A model generated the notes under the pieces. It did no database searches. It was not told the origin of the DNA and saw nothing but the letters and a program-made list of their open reading frames with translations. Of a stretch of 64,000 bases of DNA, positions 1-9,434 are shown piece by piece. The stretch is taken from assembly GCF_020531985.1 (NCBI RefSeq), contig NZ_JAJAVQ010000003.1, forward strand, positions 643,886-707,885, in the 5' to 3' direction. The position numbers and the translations under genes were made by a program. Source of the DNA: Rheinheimera aquimaris. GTDB taxonomy: Bacteria; Pseudomonadota; Gammaproteobacteria; Enterobacterales; Alteromonadaceae. Position 1 is the stretch's first letter. Each line of letters begins with the position of its first letter.

Positions 1-187
1 CACGTACGCGAAAGCCTTCTTCACCTTCCAAATCAAACACCCAAGCAATATCTGCACCAGTGCGGCGTTCAATTTCCTGATCTGAATCGTAGAATTCAAG
101 GTGAAGCATGTCTGCTAAGTGCCGGCCTATTGTGCTTTTACCAGCGCCCATAGGGCCGACGAGGAAGATATTACGTTTTTCTGCCAT
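1..187 (-). CDS. aroK: Shikimate kinase I, N-terminal part (cut by window edge)
   Basis: Only the first 62 codons lie inside the window; the gene runs off the left edge. The translation begins [19 protein letters not shown], which holds the Walker A loop GPMGAGKST typical of shikimate kinase, followed by a YDSDQEIE segment that matches the shikimate-binding Asp region of AroK. The enzyme phosphorylates shikimate in the cytoplasm, a step of the chorismate pathway to aromatic amino acids. It lies downstream of pilQ on the same strand, the usual pilMNOPQ-aroK order of gammaproteobacteria. The 166-base gap to pilQ contains a strong hairpin (312-344). Confidence 0.93.
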   Translation of the reverse strand, partial: MAEKRNIFLVGPMGAGKSTIGRHLADMLHLEFYDSDQEIERRTGADIAWVFDLEGEEGFRVR

Positions 188-311
188 AAGTTGTATTACT
201 AATCAGCTAACTCAGTGAAAAGTTAAATTCAAGGACCAAAAGGCTCCCACGAAAATTTGAAGCGCTGAATTATGTCAGGAATAGCCTTTTGTTGGCAAGC
301 TAATTCTGAAC

Positions 312-344
312 CAGTGGTTGCTGCAGCCAAAGCAGCAACCACTG
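312..344. repeat. Perfect 13-bp inverted repeat (hairpin) between pilQ and aroK
   Basis: Arms CAGTGGTTGCTGC and GCAGCAACCACTG are exact reverse complements around a 7-nt loop. No run of T follows on either strand, so it is not a canonical intrinsic terminator. It sits 9 bases past the pilQ stop codon, in the leader of aroK. It may act as an mRNA 3'-end stabiliser for the pil transcript or as a processing or attenuation site; this is inference. Confidence 0.7.
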
Positions 345-353
345 TGATAGATG

Positions 354-2423
354 TTAAAGCCCGTCAGAAATAATTCTCGGTGTGACAAAAATTAATAGTT
401 CATTCTTTTCATTCACATCACGGGTAGTTCTGAATAGCGTTCCAACATAAGGAATATCGCCAAAGAAAGGTACTTTAGTCACCGTCGATAGTATCTGCTG
501 CTGGTAAATACCACCAAGTACTATGGTTTCACCGTTATCAACCAGAACCTGAGTTTGGATTTGCTGGGTATCAATTGCTGTAGCTGGCCCCGTAGGGGTT
601 TGCACCGTTTCGCCTTTGGTGTTCTGCGTAATCACCAAGTCCAGAATAATTTTGTTGTCAGGTGTAATCTGTGGCGTTACGGTCAGGCTCAGTACAGCTT
701 TTTTAAACTCAACGGTTGTCGCGCCGCTTGATGCCGCCTGCACATATGGTATCTCTACACCTTGCTCGATACGGGCTTCTTTCTGGTTAGCGGTGGTAAT
801 ACGCGGGCTGGCAATAATCTCGCCTTTGTTCTCTTGCTCCAATGCTGACAGCTCTAAATCCAGCAAGGTACCATCGGCTAAACGGGCTATATGAAAGGCA
901 ATGCTACCTGCTGCCGCACTTGTGGTTGGCAAATTAACATTCCAGCGATCATCCAAAGATGGTATTGAGCCATTAGCAATACTATTGGCGCCGCCAGCGG
1001 TACCTGATGTGCCCTGATTTGAGCTGCCGCTACTTTGCTGATCACTAAAGCCCCAGCGAATGCCTAATTCATCCGCAACGCTGTCGCGTACGGTCACCAT
1101 GCGCGATTCTATAAGTACCTGACGTACAGGAATATCAAGTCTTTCAATCAGTTTACGGACGTTCTCAATATTCGCCGCAGTATCTTTTATCAAAATAGTA
1201 TTGGTGCGGTCGTCTACGTTAACTGAGCCACGTGATGACAACAAAGTCGCATCTTTATTGCTCAGTAGCTTGGTAATATCGGCTGCCTTAGCATAATTTA
1301 CCGCTAGGAAGTCTGAATACAGCGGCTCCAGATCAGCGACTGTTTGTTTTGCTTCTAACTCCCGGGCTTCTCTGGCTGCCAGTTCATCTGTTGGCGCGAC
1401 CATCAGGATATTACCTTCCATCCGCTTATCCAGCCCTTTGACGCGCAGAACAATGTCCAGCGCCTGATCCCAAGGCGTGCCGTCTAACCGCAGAGTAATG
1501 TTTCCGGTTACTGAATCACTGGTCACCAGATTAAAACCATTGTAGTCAGCGATAATCTGCAACACTGTCCTGACAGGAATATCCTGGAAGTTCAGCGATA
1601 TCGCGCGGCCTTTATACTCTTTACCACCGCCCAAAATGCTGCGATTCGTAGTATCGCGTTCTACGTTCAGCGTGAAAATATTATCAATTTGCTGATAGGT
1701 AAAAGTGAATTCAGCCGTTGTGTCTATTACAAGCCTGGTTGAAGCCCCCTCTTTAAAAGTTTCAATTCCTTTAACGACAGTACCGAAATCGACAACATCG
1801 AGTTGATACAACAACTCATCTAAAATGTCTGTGTTGTGAAACTCAACTTCCAGCTTGCCCAAACGCTCGCTCACATCAACCGCTGCGGTGTTGTCGCGCA
1901 GAAACACCAGCACCCGGCCTTCGCCTTTATCTCCGCGACGGAAATCTATCGCATTGACACGGTTGATGTAAGTCGGCTTAACGTCTGCAGCTTGACCTAC
2001 TGCATCAGACGTAGGGTTATCTGATATGTGGATATAGAACACGTTACCACGAACCCGGGTACGGTAAATCTTCAGATAATCCAAATAAATCACAGTTTTA
2101 AAACCATCACCTTCAAACTCTGAAGTCACTCGTTTTACACCGGATTTATCAATCAGAACCTCGCTCAGCTTTTCTTCATAATCAGATTCGTTAAAGAACA
2201 GCTCAATCCTTGCAGGTTCATTAAATACCTGAATACTCGGGTCAGCATACAGCTCTTCATCAAAGATGAACTCTATTTCTGTCTCGCCGGTTAGTAGCGG
2301 GTTATACCGCACGTCATATAACAGTGGCACTGCTGACGCAGGTATTGAAAATAGCATTAAGGCTGCAAAGCACAGTACTGTGCGCTGGATTGTGCCAGAC
2401 ATTATTTTGATTATTTTATCCAT
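354..2423 (-). CDS. pilQ: Type IV pilus secretin PilQ
   Basis: 689 residues with an N-terminal hydrophobic signal sequence (about residues 8-31, ending near IPASA). Two AMIN-type beta domains follow in the first half, then a secretin N-domain region, and the conserved C-terminal secretin barrel including the VPFFGDIPYVGTLFR segment near the end. PilQ forms the outer-membrane gated channel through which the type IV pilus leaves and through which DNA can enter. A Ser/Gly/Thr/Asn-rich insert (around SSGSSNQGTSGTAGG) lies before the barrel and may be a flexible loop. It is the last gene of pilMNOPQ, 18 bases after pilP. Confidence 0.96.
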   Translation of the reverse strand: MDKIIKIMSGTIQRTVLCFAALMLFSIPASAVPLLYDVRYNPLLTGETEIEFIFDEELYADPSIQVFNEPARIELFFNESDYEEKLSEVLIDKSGVKRVTSEFEGDGFKTVIYLDYLKIYRTRVRGNVFYIHISDNPTSDAVGQAADVKPTYINRVNAIDFRRGDKGEGRVLVFLRDNTAAVDVSERLGKLEVEFHNTDILDELLYQLDVVDFGTVVKGIETFKEGASTRLVIDTTAEFTFTYQQIDNIFTLNVERDTTNRSILGGGKEYKGRAISLNFQDIPVRTVLQIIADYNGFNLVTSDSVTGNITLRLDGTPWDQALDIVLRVKGLDKRMEGNILMVAPTDELAAREARELEAKQTVADLEPLYSDFLAVNYAKAADITKLLSNKDATLLSSRGSVNVDDRTNTILIKDTAANIENVRKLIERLDIPVRQVLIESRMVTVRDSVADELGIRWGFSDQQSSGSSNQGTSGTAGGANSIANGSIPSLDDRWNVNLPTTSAAAGSIAFHIARLADGTLLDLELSALEQENKGEIIASPRITTANQKEARIEQGVEIPYVQAASSGATTVEFKKAVLSLTVTPQITPDNKIILDLVITQNTKGETVQTPTGPATAIDTQQIQTQVLVDNGETIVLGGIYQQQILSTVTKVPFFGDIPYVGTLFRTTRDVNEKNELLIFVTPRIISDGL

Positions 2424-2441
2424 GATTTACTCGCATACCTA

Positions 2442-2978
2442 TCAATTACTTGCAGCAGAAGACGCATCGGCCATCTGCAACATTGTCGTCCGCTCTTTCC
2501 AGCAACCCGCGCCGTCCGGAATTAACTCAAGTAACTCTATATGAGTCGGCTCTACGTTAATAACACGGCCATGAAATAACCCAACGTGATTATTCAGCGT
2601 TACTCTGTGCAATGTCTTATCTGATGCTTCTATCAGTGCCCAGATATTACCTATATCGCCCAAAGTACCGCGCATCTTTAAATTATCGACGGCGTACTTT
2701 TCCAGCGGTTCCTTCCTGCGACGAGGATCAGGGTGTAAACAATCCTGCACCTGTAAAAATTTATCCTGTATCGCTTCTGGCCGCGGAGCTGAAAACGGGC
2801 TGCGGGCATCCTGAGAGCGATAAGGTATATGCTCAAACTCCTGAACCTCGGGTAAAGGTTCTACGCGGGCTCTTGTGTTTGCTTTGACTTCAGCGATGTA
2901 ATTTTGCACATCACTTATATCGTTAAAACAACCGGTCAACATCAACGTCAGTGCAATTACTGTTAAACGCCTGTTCAT
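2442..2978 (-). CDS. pilP: Type IV pilus inner-membrane lipoprotein PilP
   Basis: 178 residues. A lipoprotein signal ends in the lipobox LTGC (Cys17), followed by a low-complexity stretch and a C-terminal small beta domain (about residues 85-165) typical of PilP. PilP is anchored in the inner membrane by its lipid, binds the PilN/PilO pair and connects it to the PilQ secretin. The start codon overlaps the end of pilO by 4 bases, so translation is probably coupled. Confidence 0.95.
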   Translation of the reverse strand: MNRRLTVIALTLMLTGCFNDISDVQNYIAEVKANTRARVEPLPEVQEFEHIPYRSQDARSPFSAPRPEAIQDKFLQVQDCLHPDPRRRKEPLEKYAVDNLKMRGTLGDIGNIWALIEASDKTLHRVTLNNHVGLFHGRVINVEPTHIELLELIPDGAGCWKERTTMLQMADASSAASN

Positions 2979-3574
2979 GGCTGAACCTCCTTGTAGCGGT
3001 AGGTTTTGGCCACAACATTGAAACGAAGACGTTCGTCTTTTTCAGTTGTAATAGAAAAATCGTGCAAACTAACAATACGTGGAAGCTTGGCTACCTCACT
3101 AACAAAATTGCCGAACTGGTGGTAATCACCAATTACCTCAATTTTTATCGGCAGTTCGGTATAAAATTCCTTTTCGATCTCTGGCTCCCAGTTAATACGA
3201 ATGAAAGTTAAACCGCTGGTTGTACCTACATAGGTAATATCATCCAGTAACCCCGGGGTTTCATGAGTCGTTGGCAGCTGTTTCAGTAAAAATGAGAACG
3301 TCTGCTCCATTTCGACCATTTGCTGCTTATACAAATCCAGATTTACTGCCTGGGCATACTTAGTACGATAAACTTGGCGCAATTCAACTTCTTTACTTTC
3401 AGCTACAGTCAGTTCATCAATTTTGCTATCGACCAGCAGAAAATAGCTTAAAACAGAAACCAAAATCGCCAGAATAACTGCGAATATAATCTTCGCGCCC
3501 GCCGGCCAAGACCCCATATTCTCGAGGTCAAGATCATTAATATCGATCTCGGACAAATTAATATTCAAGCTCAT
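2975..3574 (-). CDS. pilO: Type IV pilus assembly protein PilO
   Basis: 199 residues: a short cytoplasmic N-terminus, one transmembrane helix (about residues 27-48), a coiled-coil segment, and a periplasmic ferredoxin-like domain with the PIKIEVIGDYHQFG motif characteristic of PilO. It forms heterodimers with PilN in the alignment subcomplex of the pilus machine. It overlaps pilN and pilP by 4 bases on either side, in the fixed order pilM-N-O-P-Q. Confidence 0.95.
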   Translation of the reverse strand: MSLNINLSEIDINDLDLENMGSWPAGAKIIFAVILAILVSVLSYFLLVDSKIDELTVAESKEVELRQVYRTKYAQAVNLDLYKQQMVEMEQTFSFLLKQLPTTHETPGLLDDITYVGTTSGLTFIRINWEPEIEKEFYTELPIKIEVIGDYHQFGNFVSEVAKLPRIVSLHDFSITTEKDERLRFNVVAKTYRYKEVQP

Positions 3575-4167
3575 TTCGCACCTCCGTTTGCAGGTTTAGC
3601 CGGAGTATCAGCCCCCTGCACAGCCTCATAGCCTTTAACAGTCAGGTGCATTTTAAAATTACTGAGTAAACTGACAGAATCTTTACCCGCTTCAATAAAC
3701 TCAAGGTAAGGTTCTGATAACAGTTCAGACTCCTCCGCTTCCCGAAGCATATTCGACAAACGGTTATTCGATTCGCTCTTACCGATTAGCAGCAAAGAAG
3801 TACCTTTTTTCTCAAGTTGAGTCAGATACACACCAGCTGGGACAGCACTGGCAATTTCATCCATTATCTGAGTCCCCAGATTCCGGCTGCCTTGTAACTG
3901 AGAAATCAGCGCCATGCGCTGTTGCAGACTCTTTTTCGTATCATTTAGCGTGCGGATCTCAGCAATGCGCTGATCGAGAATTTTGATCTCGTTTTGCAGA
4001 AAGTTATTACGCTGTAGCTGCCCTTCAACACGGGCGCTGTATACCATATTCACCAGAAAAACCAGTAAAAAGCTCAGCACCGCAGTGGCTGTCAGTATTG
4101 TCAGGTACTGTTTCTGCCGTTCTTTGCGCGCAGCATCACGCCACGGCAGTAAGTTTATATATGCCAT
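3571..4167 (-). CDS. pilN: Type IV pilus assembly protein PilN
   Basis: 198 residues. It begins MAYINLLPWRDAARKERQ, which contains the conserved INLLPWR motif that docks into the groove of cytoplasmic PilM. One transmembrane helix (about residues 25-45) follows, then a coiled coil and a periplasmic domain that pairs with PilO. The reading frame overlaps the end of pilM by 13 bases. The C-terminus is a short Ala/Pro/Lys/Gly tail. Confidence 0.96.
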   Translation of the reverse strand: MAYINLLPWRDAARKERQKQYLTILTATAVLSFLLVFLVNMVYSARVEGQLQRNNFLQNEIKILDQRIAEIRTLNDTKKSLQQRMALISQLQGSRNLGTQIMDEIASAVPAGVYLTQLEKKGTSLLLIGKSESNNRLSNMLREAEESELLSEPYLEFIEAGKDSVSLLSNFKMHLTVKGYEAVQGADTPAKPANGGAK

Positions 4168-5234
4168 GACGAAAAACTCCTTAACGCCAAACCACTGGCA
4201 ACCATCAACTGTGAAGCGTGGCGGTTGAGTTGCTCACGGTCAACCGAGGTAGCCACCTCCATCGACTTGAAAGGATTGGCAACAACAGTGTGGATACCCA
4301 ACTCGTCAATCAGTAATTTATCTATACCTTCAATCAGCGCAGTACCGCCGGAAATCACCAGATAATCAACTGCGTCTCTACCACTACTGGTCAGATACAT
4401 CTGAATGCCACGGCGAACCTGTTGTAACAGCATCGTCTGAAAAGGCGCCAATACTTCAAAGGTGTAGTTAGGCGGTAAATCACCATTTACCTTAGCTAAC
4501 TCCGCTTCTTCATAACTCTTGTTGTAATAAGACAGGATACTGCGGGTATATTGATCGCCACCAAACACCTGGTCACGTGTGTAGAGAGTTTTACCATTCT
4601 CGATAATACTAAGCAGCGTCATAGTGGCACCGATATCGACCATCGCTACGACTTTATTTGCTGCATCATCTGGTAACTGTTTCAGGCACAGCTCAGCTGC
4701 ACGGCTTAATGCATAGCTTTCAATGTCAACGACCTTAGCCGTAAAACCACCATTATCCAACGCTGCGACTCTGGCCTCTATACTTTCAGTCCGGGCGGCA
4801 CTGAGTAATACATTTACTTTTGAGGGATCAGCATCGTTAACATCGAGCTTCTCAAAATCGAGACTGACTTCATTCAGCGGGTACGGTATCAGCGTATCCG
4901 CTTCAACTTCAATCTGACTCTCAAGTTCAGCATCGGTTAAGGACACATCCATGAAAATGACTTTACTGATCACGGTAGATCCGGAAACAGCGGCGGCGGC
5001 AAATTTAACTGAGCGGGGGATCTTCTTACGGATCTTACTGAGCACATTACCAACGGCTTCAATGTCCTGGATCTCACGATCTGACATTGCACCTTTAACC
5101 ATGGGCTCTACGGCGAATGCTTCAACTTTGCATACGCCGCTGTGCTGACTGAGTAATACAGCCTTCACAGAGTGTGCACCGACATCGATCCCCACCATCA
5201 TCGGTGTTTGTTTACTGAACAGGCGATTTATCAT
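4155..5234 (-). CDS. pilM: Actin-like type IV pilus protein PilM
   Basis: 359 residues with the actin/FtsA fold landmarks: phosphate-1 loop GIDVGAHSVKAVLL near the N-terminus, phosphate-2 region MVDIGATMTLL around residue 200, and adenosine motif VISGGTALIEGI around residue 295. PilM sits on the cytoplasmic face, binds the N-terminus of PilN and helps couple the pilus motors to the envelope complex. It is the first gene of the operon and is divergent from mrcA, with 150 bases between. Confidence 0.95.
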   Translation of the reverse strand: MINRLFSKQTPMMVGIDVGAHSVKAVLLSQHSGVCKVEAFAVEPMVKGAMSDREIQDIEAVGNVLSKIRKKIPRSVKFAAAAVSGSTVISKVIFMDVSLTDAELESQIEVEADTLIPYPLNEVSLDFEKLDVNDADPSKVNVLLSAARTESIEARVAALDNGGFTAKVVDIESYALSRAAELCLKQLPDDAANKVVAMVDIGATMTLLSIIENGKTLYTRDQVFGGDQYTRSILSYYNKSYEEAELAKVNGDLPPNYTFEVLAPFQTMLLQQVRRGIQMYLTSSGRDAVDYLVISGGTALIEGIDKLLIDELGIHTVVANPFKSMEVATSVDREQLNRHASQLMVASGLALRSFSSWHI

Positions 5235-5384
5235 AGCTTCCTGCGGCCATTTTATAGTTATGATTATTGTCTCATTGATAGCTTAGTCGCTAATTTTTGG
5301 CAAGAAAAAGCGTTTAATCTAAAGCTAATAAATATATACTAGCAGCGTTGTAAAGGAATTGGGAGTAAAAATTGGGGTTATTCA

Positions 5385-8003
5385 GTGTCTTGGGTTAAAA
5401 AACTTTTAATACTCTGTCTATCCATGATCCTTCTTGGTGTAGTAACGATCTCTGGGATCTATTTTTACCTGAAAGATGATCTCCCGGACGTTACAACCTT
5501 GCTGGATGTCAGATTGCAGACGCCAATGCAGGTTTTCACCGCTGATGGAGAGCTTATTTCTCAGTTTGGTGAAAAACGCCGTATTCCTCTAAAATTGGAA
5601 GAAATGCCTCCTTTATTAGTTCAGGCATTTTTAGCCGTTGAAGATACTAGATTTTATGAACACCCCGGGATCGATATTATTGGTATTTTCCGGGCGATGA
5701 CGGTTGTTGCATCATCAGGCGATTTCAGTCAGGGTGCCAGCACCATTACGCAACAGCTGGCCCGTAATTTCTTCTTGAGCCGCGAGAAGAAAATTGTCAG
5801 AAAAATCAAAGAAATATTCCTAGCAATTCATATAGAGCAGCTGTTAACGAAAGATCAAATCCTTGAGCTTTATCTAAATAAAATAGAATTGGGGCAACGC
5901 TCTTTCGGGGTTGGCGCTGCAGCTCAGGTTTACTTTGGCAAAACAGTTCACGACCTGACAGTCGACGAAATAGCCATTATAGCTGGTTTACCTAAAGCCC
6001 CATCGACACTCAACCCTGTTCGCTCAGCAAGCAACGCCCGCGCCCGACGCAATGTCGTACTTGGCCGTATGCTGGATATCGGTGTAATTGATAAAGCGGC
6101 TTATCAACAGGCAATAGAAGCCCCTGTTACCAGCCGGTTGCACGGTGCTCAGATAACCGCATCTGCACCCTATATCGCAGAAATGGTGCGGCAGGAAGTT
6201 GTTAATCAGTTTGGCGAAGAAACAGCCTATTCAGCCGGGCTGAAAGTCTATACCACAATAAACAGCAAGCAGCAGGCTGCTGCTAAGCGGGCGTTACAGC
6301 AAAACCTGTACGATTATGATGAACGCCATGGCTATCGCGGACCGGTTGCACAATTGTGGCAGTCTCAACTCAACGAAGCAGAAGACGCAGAGCCGCTGTT
6401 TAACGAAACAGACCCCCTGTCACGTGAAGACATACTCGCCTATCTCGATACACAAAGCAGCCTGGAAGATTTGCGTCCGGCTGTTGTCACCGCTGTTCAG
6501 GCTCAAAGTGCCACCTTACTGATGGCAGGTGGTCAGGAAATAACACTGAACTGGGAGGGGCTAAAATGGGCGCGGCGCTTTATCAATGATGAACGTCAGG
6601 GTACGGCACCTAAAGCAGCATTTGCCATTTTAGCACCCGGCATGCATGTACTGATCCGTAAACAAGATGGTGACTGCCGCCTGTCCCAGATACCGGAAGC
6701 CAGCAGTGCCATTGTTGCTATCGATCCACATAATGGTGCACTACGCTCGCTGGTTGGTGGATACAGCTTCAGTCAGAGTCAGTTTAACCGGGTTACCCAG
6801 GCTAAACGTCAGGTTGGGTCTAACATAAAACCTTTTGTTTACTCAGCAGCGCTGGAAAACGGCTACACCCTGGCTTCAATCATGAACGATGCTCCTATCC
6901 ATCAGTGGGACGACAACGCAGGTATTGCCTGGCGGCCAAAGAACTCACCCGCTGTTTACGATGGTCCGATTCGCATCAGAGAAGCGCTGGCTAAATCTAA
7001 AAACGTGGTGTCAATCAGATTGCTGCGCGGAGTTGGTATTGACAATACCATTCAGCATCTGCAGCGCTTCGGTTTTGCGGCCAGCGACTTGCCGCGCAAT
7101 GAAACCTTAGCTTTAGGATCTGCATCACTGACGCCTCTGGAATTGGTAACAGGCTATGCCACTTTTGCTAACGGTGGCTTCCTGGTGACACCGTACGTGA
7201 TAGAAAAAGTCGTCGATGACGAGCAAAATGTCCTGTATCAGCATAATCCGGCTACAGTGTGTCAGGATTGCACGCCTCCTGAGCAAACTACTGCTGAACC
7301 CGTTAAAGAAGACGCCGAAGCCCAGCTGGGGCAGCTGTTTAATGAGCTGGCACAGGATAAGACTGCTTCTGAGAACAGCATTTCGCTAGCGCAGACCGAA
7401 CCCCGCCAGGCTGAACGGGTGATTTCACAGCAAAATAGTTTTCTCATAGCCGATGCACTTAAAAGCAGTGTTTGGGGTGGAGGCAGCTGGCAGCACGGTA
7501 CAGGTTGGAACGGCACTGCATGGCGCCTTCAAAAACTGAAACGACGCGATCTGTCAGCAAAGACCGGTACAACTAATGATTCAAAAGATACCTGGTTTTC
7601 CGGCTTTACACCTGATTTAGCGGTAACTGTTTGGGTTGGTTTTGACGATGCTAACCGCAGCCTTGGCCGCGCTCAGTGGCATGCCAATATGGGCCAGCAA
7701 CAGAGTGCCGGTGCTGAATCCGGTGCCCGCACCGCGTTGCCGGCGTGGCTCGATTATATGCAAACGGCGCTAGAGAGCATTCCAGAGCAGCCAGTGCCGC
7801 CACCAGTTGGTCTGGCATCGGTACGGATTGATCTGCAAAGTGGCTTGCTCAGCCGCCGTACTGATTACACCAGCACCTTTGAGTACTTCAAGCCAGGCAC
7901 TGAGCCCACACAATATGCTGGCACTGATGTTCAGCAGATAAGTTTCGACAAAGCTCAGCAGAAAAAGCCTGAAGAGAAACAACAGGAAGTCGAATTATTC
8001 TGA
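5385..8003 (+). CDS. mrcA: Bifunctional penicillin-binding protein 1A (class A PBP)
   Basis: 872 residues from a GTG start preceded by GGGG with 7-base spacing. One N-terminal transmembrane helix (about 6-28) is followed by a glycosyltransferase domain with EDTRFYEHPGID and GASTITQQLARN, an OB-like insert, and a transpeptidase domain with the active-site SxxK at S479-K482 (SNIK), SKN around the second motif, and KTGTT at 726-730. It polymerises and cross-links peptidoglycan at the inner membrane. The C-terminal tail is Lys/Glu/Gln rich. The divergent position next to pilM is conserved in many gammaproteobacteria. A strong terminator follows. Confidence 0.96.
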   Translation: MSWVKKLLILCLSMILLGVVTISGIYFYLKDDLPDVTTLLDVRLQTPMQVFTADGELISQFGEKRRIPLKLEEMPPLLVQAFLAVEDTRFYEHPGIDIIGIFRAMTVVASSGDFSQGASTITQQLARNFFLSREKKIVRKIKEIFLAIHIEQLLTKDQILELYLNKIELGQRSFGVGAAAQVYFGKTVHDLTVDEIAIIAGLPKAPSTLNPVRSASNARARRNVVLGRMLDIGVIDKAAYQQAIEAPVTSRLHGAQITASAPYIAEMVRQEVVNQFGEETAYSAGLKVYTTINSKQQAAAKRALQQNLYDYDERHGYRGPVAQLWQSQLNEAEDAEPLFNETDPLSREDILAYLDTQSSLEDLRPAVVTAVQAQSATLLMAGGQEITLNWEGLKWARRFINDERQGTAPKAAFAILAPGMHVLIRKQDGDCRLSQIPEASSAIVAIDPHNGALRSLVGGYSFSQSQFNRVTQAKRQVGSNIKPFVYSAALENGYTLASIMNDAPIHQWDDNAGIAWRPKNSPAVYDGPIRIREALAKSKNVVSIRLLRGVGIDNTIQHLQRFGFAASDLPRNETLALGSASLTPLELVTGYATFANGGFLVTPYVIEKVVDDEQNVLYQHNPATVCQDCTPPEQTTAEPVKEDAEAQLGQLFNELAQDKTASENSISLAQTEPRQAERVISQQNSFLIADALKSSVWGGGSWQHGTGWNGTAWRLQKLKRRDLSAKTGTTNDSKDTWFSGFTPDLAVTVWVGFDDANRSLGRAQWHANMGQQQSAGAESGARTALPAWLDYMQTALESIPEQPVPPPVGLASVRIDLQSGLLSRRTDYTSTFEYFKPGTEPTQYAGTDVQQISFDKAQQKKPEEKQQEVELF

Positions 8004-8004
8004 T

Positions 8005-8031
8005 AAAAAAGCCCGCTAAGCGGGCTTTTTT
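8005..8031. terminator. Bidirectional intrinsic terminator between mrcA and argH
   Basis: Stem GCCCGC/GCGGGC with a short TAA loop, flanked by six A on the left and six T on the right, so it can end transcription from both mrcA (plus) and the arginine operon (minus). It lies 1 base past the mrcA stop codon. Confidence 0.9.
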
Positions 8032-8050
8032 GTTTAAGCATACTCATTGT

Positions 8051-9430
8051 TTAAACAGATTCGAACCACTGTTTAGCCTGCTGCAACGCAGACAGAACCT
8101 GTTGTGGTGCGGTACCACCAAGTGCGGCACGTTTCAGTAAACCCGCATCAAGTTGTAACGCCGGGTAAACATCTTCGCTGATTAGCGAGCTAAACTGTGT
8201 AAACTCATCAAGCGTTAAGGCTTCGAGTGCCTGCTGTTGTTTTGCCGCATACACCACCAACTCACCTACCACTTCATGTGCGTCACGAAATGGCATGCCC
8301 TTGCTCACCAGATAGTCAGCCAAATCTGTTGCGTTGCTATAACCGAGTTCAGCGGCCTGACGACACTGCTGCACGTTAACACTTAAATGCGGCAGTACAG
8401 TTGCCAACACCAGCAACGATTGTTGCCAGGTCTGCATCAGATCGAAAAAGCCCTGTTTATCTTCCTGCATGTCTTTGTTGTACGCTAAGGGTAAGCCTTT
8501 CAATACGTGCAAAATCGCTACCAGATGGCCCAGCACACGGCCGGTTTTGCCTCGCAGCAGCTCAAACACATCCGGGTTCTTCTTCTGCGGCATCAGCGAC
8601 GAGCCAGAGCTTATTGCATCACCCAGTTTGAAAAAGCCTGCCTCGCCGGAGCAGAAAAAAATCACATCTTCTGATAAGCGTGATAAATGTGTCATGCAGA
8701 TACTGGCCGCAGCCGACAACTCTACTACGTAGTCACGGTCAGACACCGCATCCAGGCTGTTTAACGCCGCGCTGGCAAACCCCAAACTCTGTGCTAACGC
8801 CACACGGTCAACCGCGACACCTGTACCGGCTAAGGCACCGCACCCTAATGGACAAACATCCATACGTGCTAGCGCATCGTCCAGCCGACTCACATCGCGC
8901 TTAAACATTTCGACGTAAGCTAATGCCCAGTGCGCGACCAGCACCGGCTGCGCCCGCTGCAGGTGGGTATAACCCGGCATGACATCAGTGCCGGCACGTT
9001 CGGCAAAACTCAGTAACGCAGCGATAGCGCCAAGTAATGACTGGCGCACGGTTTGAGCATTCAGCTTGCTCCATAAGCGTAAATCTGTTGCAACCAGGTC
9101 ATTACGGCTACGCCCGGTATGCAGTTTCTTGGCAACCGCCCCGAGCTTCGCTGTCAGCTGAGCCTCAACCCAGCTGTGAATGTCTTCTTCGCTGGTTTGC
9201 AGCGGTAGTTTAGGATCAGTATCTATTGCAACTGCTAAATCAGCCAGCGCCGAATCCAGCTGGTCAACTTCACTCTGAGTGATGATGCCGGCCTGTGCCA
9301 GTTGCTGCGCCCAGGCACGTGATGCTTGAATATCCTGCTGCGCCAACAGATAGTCAAAGCTAAGTGAGTCGTTAAAATCACGAAACTCTGCCAGTGTTGC
9401 TTCCTGAAAACGTCCGCCCCACATCGCCAT
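8051..9430 (-). CDS. argH: Argininosuccinate lyase
   Basis: 459 residues from the start MAMWGGRFQ. The frame is open 39 codons further upstream, but that part overlaps argG and is unlike ArgH; AAAGGA lies 8 bases before the chosen ATG. The fumarase/aspartase-superfamily signature GSSLMPQKKNPD is present, along with TGRSRND near the active site. The enzyme splits argininosuccinate into arginine and fumarate, the last step of arginine synthesis. It is last in argCBFGH, 4 bases after argG. In several marine Alteromonadales ArgH carries a C-terminal N-acetylglutamate synthase (ArgA) domain; here it has normal length and no fusion. Confidence 0.95.
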   Translation of the reverse strand: MAMWGGRFQEATLAEFRDFNDSLSFDYLLAQQDIQASRAWAQQLAQAGIITQSEVDQLDSALADLAVAIDTDPKLPLQTSEEDIHSWVEAQLTAKLGAVAKKLHTGRSRNDLVATDLRLWSKLNAQTVRQSLLGAIAALLSFAERAGTDVMPGYTHLQRAQPVLVAHWALAYVEMFKRDVSRLDDALARMDVCPLGCGALAGTGVAVDRVALAQSLGFASAALNSLDAVSDRDYVVELSAAASICMTHLSRLSEDVIFFCSGEAGFFKLGDAISSGSSLMPQKKNPDVFELLRGKTGRVLGHLVAILHVLKGLPLAYNKDMQEDKQGFFDLMQTWQQSLLVLATVLPHLSVNVQQCRQAAELGYSNATDLADYLVSKGMPFRDAHEVVGELVVYAAKQQQALEALTLDEFTQFSSLISEDVYPALQLDAGLLKRAALGGTAPQQVLSALQQAKQWFESV

Positions 9431-9434
9431 AACA

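Noticed and set aside
312..344. Intrinsic terminator of pilMNOPQ
   Set aside because: Stem is strong but there is no T run on either strand; kept as a hairpin of unknown role.
8051..9430. ArgH-ArgA fusion
   Set aside because: ArgH is 459 residues with no acetyltransferase domain after it; the downstream sequence is a terminator.
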